The position numbers and the translations under genes were made by a program. Below, piece by piece: positions 57,455-64,000 of a stretch of 64,000 bases of DNA. The notes beneath the pieces were generated by a model that was not told where the DNA came from, did no database searches, and worked only from the letters and a program-made list of their open reading frames with translations. Numbering within the stretch: position 1 is the stretch's first letter; the number at the start of each line of letters is the position of its first letter. The DNA lies in NCBI GenBank assembly GCA_002280875.1, contig NCEV01000002.1:1-64000 (forward strand), given 5' to 3'. The DNA is from Caulobacter sp. 32-67-35 (lineage in GTDB: Bacteria; Pseudomonadota; Alphaproteobacteria; Caulobacterales; Caulobacteraceae).

Positions 57455-58215
57455 TGGAGCCGCTATTGAATGCGGTCGCGGAACTCGTGGTCCTGCTGTC
57501 TCCATCCAAGATCGGCGCGATCGTTTCTCGCATCCAGGGGACGACGTCGCTCGAACTGGATCGCAGCTTGAGCCAGGTCGTGGGCACGCCGGCAGCCCGT
57601 GCCGCATTGGATCTCCTCGTCACCACATGGGCACAGTCTGGGCTCTCAGGAGACGTCGTGGCGGGGATGCTGCTTGGCGCCGCTCGCGCACGACAACGGA
57701 CTCAACGCGAGAACAACGTCGAGTTGGTCTGGACCGGCCCGACGACTCCGTTCGTCGCCACCCGACGCACCGAGCAGGTGCTATTGGATCTCATCCAGCG
57801 CGCTAAAACGGAACTCTTCATCGTCAGCTTCGTCGCCTACGATGTGCCGTCCGTCATCAGCGCCATCAATTCCGCGATCGACCGGGGCGTCGAGACCCGA
57901 ATTCTTGTAGAAGCTTCCCTGACTGAAGGCGGTAGCTTGCTCGTCGACCCGGTGGCGACGATGAGAGGCTGCGTTCCTTCGGCCCTGCTATATTCGTGGA
58001 CCGATCGGCCACATCCGTTCACGAACGGGCGCGTTCATGCAAAAGTTGCCGTGGCAGACAGCGACGCAGCGTTTCTAACGAGCGCGAACCTGACGGGTCA
58101 TGCGCTCGAAAAGAATATGGAGGCCGGCGTGTTCGTTACCGGCGGCCACATTCCCGTCAGCCTGCGTGCCCATCTCCACGCCTTGGTCGAAACGAAAGTC
58201 ATTCGGCCGGTCTGA
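57451..58215 (+). CDS. drmC: DISARM phospholipase D-like protein DrmC
   Basis: The 254-residue PLD-fold protein has one HKD motif beginning H196 (HAKVAVAD, then SANLTGHALEKNMEAGV). One motif per chain means it probably dimerises to form the active site. DrmC is the last gene of the core DISARM set and is reported as dispensable in some systems. ATG 57451 overlaps the drmB stop. After it, 69 bases separate it from the convergent helicase gene, with no terminator seen. Confidence 0.93.
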   Translation: MMEPLLNAVAELVVLLSPSKIGAIVSRIQGTTSLELDRSLSQVVGTPAARAALDLLVTTWAQSGLSGDVVAGMLLGAARARQRTQRENNVELVWTGPTTPFVATRRTEQVLLDLIQRAKTELFIVSFVAYDVPSVISAINSAIDRGVETRILVEASLTEGGSLLVDPVATMRGCVPSALLYSWTDRPHPFTNGRVHAKVAVADSDAAFLTSANLTGHALEKNMEAGVFVTGGHIPVSLRAHLHALVETKVIRPV

Positions 58216-58284
58216 TGCTGACCCGGCTGCGTCCATTTCCTTTTCCCGTCCCCGTCGTCACCGCCGCCATGCCGGCAAATCTGC

Positions 58285-59991
58285 TCAGTCGACCAGCGGC
58301 CGGGCGTTCTGGGGCCGCACGATCGTAACCAGCGTCCTTGCGCGAGTCAGCCCGACCCGCAGCAGGCGGCGACTGCGCTCGAACGGTGCTTGTTCGGTGC
58401 GTTCGTCGAAGAATCCAGACTTGAAGGCGCCTTCCACCATCACGACGCCGTCGAACTCCTTCCCCTTCGCTTTGTGCATATTCATCAGGATGCAGCCCTG
58501 CGGATCGCGCTCGGTGGCGATGAGCCGCTCTTGTTCGAGGATGCGCCTGACAAGATCGCTCGCGCCCGCGTAGCTGCTCAAGGTGAGCCAACGTTCACCG
58601 AGCCCCGACGCCAGTGCGTCGGTCGCTCTGAACAGCCTGATCAACCGCACCTCCCGAAATAGCTCGTTTAGAGCCGGGATATCCTGAAGCAGCCGGCGTG
58701 CCGCCTTCCAGTCCGCGACCGGCTCACCGATCAAGTCGATGCCGGCCGCATGGGCTGCAACGAGCGCTTTCGCGGCTTTGATGCGAGGTTCCTCGCCCTT
58801 CACCACCTTGGCGGCGGCCTCGTCATATTTCCGAGCATGTTCGGCGGCGGTATTGGTTGGCTCCTCCGCATTCTTCAGCTTGTAGAAACTAACGATGTAC
58901 CGCAACGTCCGCGCGAGGCTTTCCTCCGCCGGCCCGGTCGGCCACTCCAAGATGGAGGCGACCACGACTGCCGCCGCAGCCGACAACTCCGCGTCCCACA
59001 CCACGTCATGCTCGACGACGGAGAGCGCCTGGTTGTTATAGATGTGAGGCTCCGAGAGGATCACCGACAAGTCGGAGATCAGCGAGTTACTCCGCGACAG
59101 GACCGCGACGCTCGGATTGTCGACACCCTTCTTCCGCAGCGCGCTGAACGTCCAGATCACCGCCGCGTGGACAGTGGCGGCGAAGGCGTTTGGCCAGTAG
59201 CTCACCTGTTTGACGTCGGGCGTCGCCGGCAGCGGACTTTGGTTGCGAAGTACCCCGTCGGCGAATTTAAGAATGCCCGCGTTTGGGCTCCTGTGGTTTT
59301 CACCCCCAAGATCGAATTCGGCGACCTTGAACGCCTCGCGGAGGATATCTAGCCGGCGCGGATCGATGTCATCGCGATAGTCGAAGATGCGCTGCTCGGG
59401 GTCGGCGAGACAGAACACGTCGGTGACCTCAGCCAGCGCGCGCACGATCCGCCATTGGTTGTCATCCGTGTCCTGGAATTCGTCGACGATGATCATGGGA
59501 AACCGGTCTGCAATCAGCGCACGCAGAGCCGCACAGCGCTCGAGCAGGTCGGCGGTGCCAGCCGCGAACAGATCGAAGCAATAGATGCCCAACTCGGCCG
59601 CCTGGCGCTGGCGCTCGACGTTCCAGTCGCCGTCGAACGCCGACTTCTGAAGGCGCTCCTCGCCCGGATAGAGGAATCGGATCGGTCGCCCATGCAACAG
59701 CCGACCATGGGCTTCCAGCATCTCCATGCAGAAGGCGTGATAGGTCTGGACCGTCACGGCCCGGCGCTCGCTCGGGGTCAGGATCTCCTTGCATCGCAAG
59801 AGAACCTGCCGGATCGCCGCTCGCGAGAAGCTCAGAAACAGATTCTCCTGGCCGGGCTTCAGCGCCGCGAACCGCCGTTGCGCCTTAAACAGCGCGATCG
59901 TCGTCTTTCCCGAACCCGGACCTCCGAGCACCAGCAGGTGCCCGTCCTGTGCGATAATCGCCTTCCGCTTGTCGCACAGTTCCAGCTTCAT
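58285..59991 (-). CDS. UvrD-like helicase, GajB-type partner of OLD nuclease
   Basis: The 568-residue superfamily 1 helicase has Walker A GGPGSGKTT at 23-31, VDEFQDTDD at 169-177 and the C-terminal motif VGLTRAR. It is of UvrD/Rep type. ATG 59991 overlaps the OLD gene stop by four bases (ATGA), so the two form one operon in the nuclease-helicase order known for Gabija. In that system the helicase partner helps sense nucleotide depletion or DNA ends. It converges on the DISARM operon. Confidence 0.9.
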   Translation of the reverse strand: MKLELCDKRKAIIAQDGHLLVLGGPGSGKTTIALFKAQRRFAALKPGQENLFLSFSRAAIRQVLLRCKEILTPSERRAVTVQTYHAFCMEMLEAHGRLLHGRPIRFLYPGEERLQKSAFDGDWNVERQRQAAELGIYCFDLFAAGTADLLERCAALRALIADRFPMIIVDEFQDTDDNQWRIVRALAEVTDVFCLADPEQRIFDYRDDIDPRRLDILREAFKVAEFDLGGENHRSPNAGILKFADGVLRNQSPLPATPDVKQVSYWPNAFAATVHAAVIWTFSALRKKGVDNPSVAVLSRSNSLISDLSVILSEPHIYNNQALSVVEHDVVWDAELSAAAAVVVASILEWPTGPAEESLARTLRYIVSFYKLKNAEEPTNTAAEHARKYDEAAAKVVKGEEPRIKAAKALVAAHAAGIDLIGEPVADWKAARRLLQDIPALNELFREVRLIRLFRATDALASGLGERWLTLSSYAGASDLVRRILEQERLIATERDPQGCILMNMHKAKGKEFDGVVMVEGAFKSGFFDERTEQAPFERSRRLLRVGLTRARTLVTIVRPQNARPLVD

Positions 59992-61835
59992 CCGAACAGA
60001 TCCTCAAGGCCGTCGGGCGGCGGGGCCGCGATGTCTTCGGGTACGGCGCTAAGCGCCTGATGGATTGTCTCCAGTATCTCCCGGATGGTTGCCGGCAACT
60101 CGGCTGCGTTCTGACAGTGCGAAATCAGCATCGCCGCGTAGCCGTGGGCGTCGCCCTTGCGCGCCCTCAGCACCTTGACGGCCAGGATCGCGACGTCGGC
60201 ATCGTTCGCCGCCGGATCGTAGACGCCAACAGCGGGATAGTCGGGCCGATCCTTCACCTCATTGAGGAAGCGGCGCACGACCGCGACCGGCGTCTGCTTG
60301 ATCAGGACATTCTCGATGCCCTTCTCAGGCGACTCCCAAACCTTCGTATAGCCCTTCAGCTTGTCGAGTGCGTCCTCGGTCAAGGCCGCGTTGGGCTTGT
60401 CGTAGAAGCCGAATGACAGCTTCCCGAGCGCCGAGAACACCGGCCCGTGCCGCGGCACAGACCCGTCGCCGCCAGCATTGAAGATGCTGACGCCGGCAAG
60501 ATCAAAATGCGTGTAGGCGTCGGACCCTAGGCTCGCCTCCATCACCGACGAGGCTACGGGGAACAATGCCGCTTCTGTTGATCCTTCCACCACCAGCACA
60601 GCCCGGCTCAGGATCGCTTCGGCGAATTGCCGCCGTTCCGTCCGAAATGCCTTCGGCTTCACCGCCTGAGCGTCGATCGGCTGTCCCGTCAAGGCGCCGC
60701 CCTCGTCGCGGTTGAGGATGACGATCTGCTCGGGCTCGAACTGCTCGATCACATAGGGCGAATGAGAGGTGACGATCGACTGTCCCATCTCAGCCAGCAC
60801 GAACCGCGTCACGCGCCGCTGTGTGTGCGGAGGCAGCGCGATCTCTGGCTCCTCCATCGCAAAAATCACCGACTGCTTGTCCTTCAGCTCGGCAATGAAC
60901 GTCAGAAGTGCGAAAACGAGCAGATTGATCGATCCCGTCCCGAGTCGGCCGAACGGCACGAGATGCTGGCCTGGCTGGGCCGCGATGAATAGGCGCACGA
61001 CCTCCCGGAGATGCTCGCGGGTCAAGTCCGATGCAAAGAATGCCGTCGAATCATCCCCCGGCGCGAGATTGACGAAGCGTCCCATCCGCGATCGAACTTC
61101 GGCGCGGATATGCTTCAGTTGCTCGATCTCGCCGATCGCTGGGTCGAGCGCCTGGAGTCGGCTGAGGGTGTCCTGCCACATCTCCACGGCGCCGGCCCCG
61201 CCGAGCTTTAATACCGAATCGAGCAGCGACCCACGCTGCAGGCTGAGCGCGCGCGAGCCGGTCCTGAGCGTCCGCAAAAACACGAAACCGCAAAGCCGCT
61301 TATGCGCGCGCGTAAACGGGACACGCCCTTGTCCAAGCTTGATCTCGGTCTCTTCATCCAGCGCATCGACCTCCTTCGTGGGATGGTCGAAGAACGTGTT
61401 GCCGATGAAGTCGTCCTCTTCCCGGTCATAGCGACCGACGAACACGAGCGGGAGAGCCCAGACGGCCGCTGGGCCATCGGCTTGGTCCAGTCCGCCTTCC
61501 TCTTCGTCGATGAAGGTGCCAGCATGGTCATTCCACCTGCGCAGGTGACCGCCGAAACGCCGGTTCGCTTCCTCAGATAGATCGATAAGGATCGCTTCAA
61601 TGCGAATTTCCACCGCGGCTCCGCCCGCATCCAAATATCGGCCGCAATGAAAATCATGCTCGTCGATGACAGGCCGACGAAAAATCCGCTCCGGACCAAG
61701 GACGAGGTCGAGAGCTTCGCATACTGTCGACTTTCCTACGTTGTTGCCCCCGACCAGAAGTGTGTGCCCAGTAAAATCGACACTGCCCTGAGAGACGCCC
61801 CGAAAGTTCGAAATCTTCAATCGCCTGACGCGCAT
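59988..61835 (-). CDS. OLD-family ATPase/TOPRIM nuclease, GajA-like
   Basis: The 615-residue protein has an N-terminal ABC-type ATPase (Walker A GGNNVGKST at 29-37, Walker B IFAMEEPE at about 324-331, H-loop SHSPYV near 358). A C-terminal TOPRIM nuclease follows (VLVVEGSTE at about 412-420, FGFYDK with D479). Class 2 OLD proteins paired with a UvrD-like helicase are the Gabija group, which cuts phage DNA when nucleotides fall. ATG 61835 is preferred because GGGGGT lies upstream and the strand-1 motif RRLKISNFRG begins there. The frame runs open to 62015 without a start signal. Calling it Gabija is inference from architecture. Confidence 0.9.
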   Translation of the reverse strand: MRVRRLKISNFRGVSQGSVDFTGHTLLVGGNNVGKSTVCEALDLVLGPERIFRRPVIDEHDFHCGRYLDAGGAAVEIRIEAILIDLSEEANRRFGGHLRRWNDHAGTFIDEEEGGLDQADGPAAVWALPLVFVGRYDREEDDFIGNTFFDHPTKEVDALDEETEIKLGQGRVPFTRAHKRLCGFVFLRTLRTGSRALSLQRGSLLDSVLKLGGAGAVEMWQDTLSRLQALDPAIGEIEQLKHIRAEVRSRMGRFVNLAPGDDSTAFFASDLTREHLREVVRLFIAAQPGQHLVPFGRLGTGSINLLVFALLTFIAELKDKQSVIFAMEEPEIALPPHTQRRVTRFVLAEMGQSIVTSHSPYVIEQFEPEQIVILNRDEGGALTGQPIDAQAVKPKAFRTERRQFAEAILSRAVLVVEGSTEAALFPVASSVMEASLGSDAYTHFDLAGVSIFNAGGDGSVPRHGPVFSALGKLSFGFYDKPNAALTEDALDKLKGYTKVWESPEKGIENVLIKQTPVAVVRRFLNEVKDRPDYPAVGVYDPAANDADVAILAVKVLRARKGDAHGYAAMLISHCQNAAELPATIREILETIHQALSAVPEDIAAPPPDGLEDLFG

Positions 61836-62036
61836 TTCATCTTTACCCCCCAATCGTTTCTGTGTTGCTGAAGTTGTAGCCCAAATATCCACGTCAATCT
61901 TGCTGACTTTGCACCGTTCTATCGTGAGGGTGTCAATCGGCACAGCCTGCTGGGAACCGACACGGCCGCAGAGGATCTCGCGGAGCTGCAAATCCGGCTG
62001 GAGCCTTAGCTCCAAATCTTGACCAGACGCGATGTC

Positions 62037-63890
62037 TTACGCACCCGCGCCTGCGAGTGCCGCGCATCGCTCGCTGACGATGGCGATCACCCTGTCTTGC
62101 GCTGCCTTGGCCGCCTCGGAATGGCCCGTGAAATCAGGCAAGCGCAACGACGTTGCCCGTTCGACCAAGCGCTCGGCGAGTTCGGCGATTGCCGCCTCGG
62201 AGCCAGCAGCCGTCAGACCGATCGTCCGCGCCAGCGCGAGGAAATCCTGCCTACCCAACCGATCATCTTTCCCATTGAGCTTCAGGGCCATGCGGTCGCT
62301 GCCCAAGCCGGGGAAAACCCGTGTGGTTACGGCGTCATAGAGCGGGGCGAACCGCACCGAAGTAAACGCCTTGGCTCCAGCCTCAGCCGTCTTGAGCATC
62401 GCCAGATTCTTCAGGTGCATGTCGCCATCGGCGATCAGCCAGGCGAAGATCGCCCGGCGATACAGAATGTCGAGGTCCGCGGTCGGATCGGTCGATAGCG
62501 CCCGTAACCCCTTCGCCATGCGTTCGATGGTGCCGTCATATTTCGACGAGGTCGGCAGATCCAGGATCGAACAGAAGTCCTCCATCGCGAGGCGACGCTG
62601 GTCTTCGCCCCCGCGCCGAATGTCGAAGCGTTCGACCACCAGGGCCGGCGGCATGCCATCGGGCATCTCTAGCAATGCCGCCGAAGGAACTTCAAAGCCA
62701 GCGGCGCGGCCCAGTTCGAGGCAGAGCCATTCGACAATCGGCAGCGTTTCGAACCCGGCTGCGCCCGCCGGTTTGAGAATATGCGTGAACGGCTGGTCAA
62801 CGGCAGGTACGAGAACGCCATCGGCAAGAAGGCTCATCGGCGCCTTGATCTGGACGCCCGACAGCCGCGGAGTTTCAGCCCGCGCAAAGATTCGCGCGAG
62901 GTTTTGCTCGAAGGTCTCCTCGATCTCGCCACGCGCCGGCCCCGCATAGTGCCCGGTGAAACGGCCGGTCTCGCAGAATGTCTCCAGAGTCGTGGCGAGG
63001 ATGTCTGCCGGCAGGGCCGCCAGCTCCTCGCGGCTTTGGACGATGACGATGTTGGACATATAGCGTCGGCCGCGCCGAAGCGCTTCGCGCTCGTCGCGTT
63101 CATGGAGGACCTGCGCAAGCCAGCCTTCCGGCAAGAGGGATTCGATAAAGGCGGGAAGCTTTCCCGGCGTGGTCTCCCGCACGAGCGCCGGCCCGCCGCG
63201 CTTCTGGGGCTTCCAGCGCCATTCGAATCCGTCATGTGTCAGATGGCCGAGCACGTCGCCCTGCCAGGCGACCAGAAGATCAAGAGCGGCCTTGTTGGCC
63301 GGCATCGTAGCTGCGCCGGGCTGCAGCAGGAGAAAGCGCTCCGCTCCTTCGCCCTCGCGATACCAACCGTTTTCGCGTGCCAGCGCCCAAACTGCATCCG
63401 CCGCAGTCCGTGGCGAACCATGTTCCTCGACCAGACGAGCGGCCATTTGAGCGCGCATGTCGGTGGTGATCGCGCTGGCGTGTTCGCTACGCAGCCGAAA
63501 AGCTTCCAGAAAGCGTTGACGCGGCGACGACACGTCCACGCGCAATTCGCCCAGATCGTCGCCGATCACGGCACTTGCCGTCGATGGATGAGCCGGCGCC
63601 TCGTTCTGGATGATCTCAAGGGTCCGCAAACGCGTGCGTTGATTACGCCTTCCACTAATGAACAGCCGCCCGTCCGGCGATGGCCCCAGCAGAACCGCAC
63701 TCGCTGACGACAGATAGGCGTTGGGATAGAGATAATGGGCGATGCGGACCGCATGACCGAGGATTGCGGTCTCGACGTTGGCGTCGTGTTCGACATAGAC
63801 CCCGCGGACGAGCTGGATCAACTCCCCCGCTTGAGCGCGATGGTGCGCCCGTTTTGCGTCGATGGTCTCGCCTACAAGGTGGATCGACAT
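62037..63890 (-). CDS. hipA: HipA kinase with AbiEi-like N-terminal domain
   Basis: The 617-residue protein has two parts. Residues 1 to about 200 resemble the AbiEi antitoxin/winged-helix type (GELIQLVRGVYVE, AYLSSASAVLLG, GRLFISGRR). From about 205 on it is HipA: LLPEGWLAQVL, the loop RLSGVQIKAP (341-351), VVERFDI, catalytic aspartate D490 in ADGDMHLKN, and metal aspartate D519 in LYDAV. HipA kinases phosphorylate tRNA synthetases and cause dormancy. There is no hipB nearby, so the N-terminal domain may be the repressor. Two palindromes lie just upstream (63893-63976). It is about 200 bases upstream of the OLD gene on the same strand. Confidence 0.85.
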   Translation of the reverse strand: MSIHLVGETIDAKRAHHRAQAGELIQLVRGVYVEHDANVETAILGHAVRIAHYLYPNAYLSSASAVLLGPSPDGRLFISGRRNQRTRLRTLEIIQNEAPAHPSTASAVIGDDLGELRVDVSSPRQRFLEAFRLRSEHASAITTDMRAQMAARLVEEHGSPRTAADAVWALARENGWYREGEGAERFLLLQPGAATMPANKAALDLLVAWQGDVLGHLTHDGFEWRWKPQKRGGPALVRETTPGKLPAFIESLLPEGWLAQVLHERDEREALRRGRRYMSNIVIVQSREELAALPADILATTLETFCETGRFTGHYAGPARGEIEETFEQNLARIFARAETPRLSGVQIKAPMSLLADGVLVPAVDQPFTHILKPAGAAGFETLPIVEWLCLELGRAAGFEVPSAALLEMPDGMPPALVVERFDIRRGGEDQRRLAMEDFCSILDLPTSSKYDGTIERMAKGLRALSTDPTADLDILYRRAIFAWLIADGDMHLKNLAMLKTAEAGAKAFTSVRFAPLYDAVTTRVFPGLGSDRMALKLNGKDDRLGRQDFLALARTIGLTAAGSEAAIAELAERLVERATSLRLPDFTGHSEAAKAAQDRVIAIVSERCAALAGAGA

Positions 63891-63892
63891 GG

Positions 63893-63976
63893 ATTATCCC
63901 GTGTTTCAGATGCGCGATAATCACATATTTGAACTGCATCGTCAAGAATTATGACGCATCTGAGATGCGCGATAAT
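63893..63976 (-). promoter_or_regulatory. Two 29-bp palindromic operator sites upstream of hipA fusion
   Basis: Site 2 (63948-63976) is a 29-bp palindrome with ATTAT at one end and ATAAT at the other, and CGCATCT-G-AGATGCG at the centre. Twelve of 14 pairs match. Site 1 (63893-63921) has the same outline with 10 of 14 pairs. The shared 15-mer AGATGCGCGATAATC lies at 63908-63922 and 63963-63977. The centres are 55 bases apart, and site 1 begins two bases after the start codon's first base on the upstream side. Autorepression is likely. Confidence 0.75.
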
Positions 63977-64000
63977 CCCATCAAATTTGGTCTGCTACAG

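Overview
The window looks like a chromosome segment from a Caulobacter-type alphaproteobacterium. GC content is high: about 67% in lines I counted by hand. The strongest marker is the polar organising protein PopZ at 36488-37030, lying between valS and a TolC/RsaF-type outer-membrane gene, as I remember from C. crescentus. Other core genes fit this: ppdK, glyQ/glyS, glnK-amtB, ispE, ETF-ubiquinone oxidoreductase, rlmD, tlyA, a type-4-like uracil-DNA glycosylase and pcm.

Positions 1-39.6 kb are core chromosome. At the left edge is the end of a large protein made of octapeptides stacked in 56-residue super-repeats. Next come a LysR regulator divergent from pirin and wrbA, then ppdK. A GIY-YIG nuclease gene follows, broken by one stop codon and flanked closely on both sides by related long hairpin repeats. 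Then come glyS/glyQ, a fasciclin protein, the glnK-amtB ammonium pair, a cyclophilin, ispE, a TPR lipoprotein and ETF-QO. After these are DNA repair and cell-wall genes (uracil glycosylase, lytic transglycosylase), a radical SAM protein, an acyltransferase, rlmD and a methyltransferase, tlyA, an amidase, a frameshifted DUF1801 gene and an acyl-CoA synthetase. The core part ends with valS, popZ, tolC and pcm.

Positions 39.6-64.0 kb are a defence-type genomic island inserted at the 3' end of tRNA-Asn(GTT). A large serine recombinase points into the tRNA, and its last four codons plus stop are the antisense of the tRNA 3' end. Inside are a VapC-type toxin-antitoxin pair and one long, translationally coupled plus-strand operon (42.7-58.2 kb): a small HTH gene, a cytosine-C5 methyltransferase, a Vsr mismatch endonuclease and a complete class 1 DISARM set (drmD, drmMI, drmA, drmB, drmC). 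Converging on it from the minus strand is an OLD-family nuclease plus UvrD-like helicase pair of Gabija type. Upstream of that pair is a 617-residue HipA kinase with an AbiEi-like N-terminal domain and no hipB, preceded by two copies of a 29-bp palindrome 55 bp apart. The far end of the island lies beyond the window.

The items most likely to be new are the HipA fusion with its double operator, the DISARM operon carrying a second methylase and Vsr, the low-GC second half of DrmMI, the hairpin-flanked GIY-YIG element, and the 8 x 7 repeat protein at the left edge.
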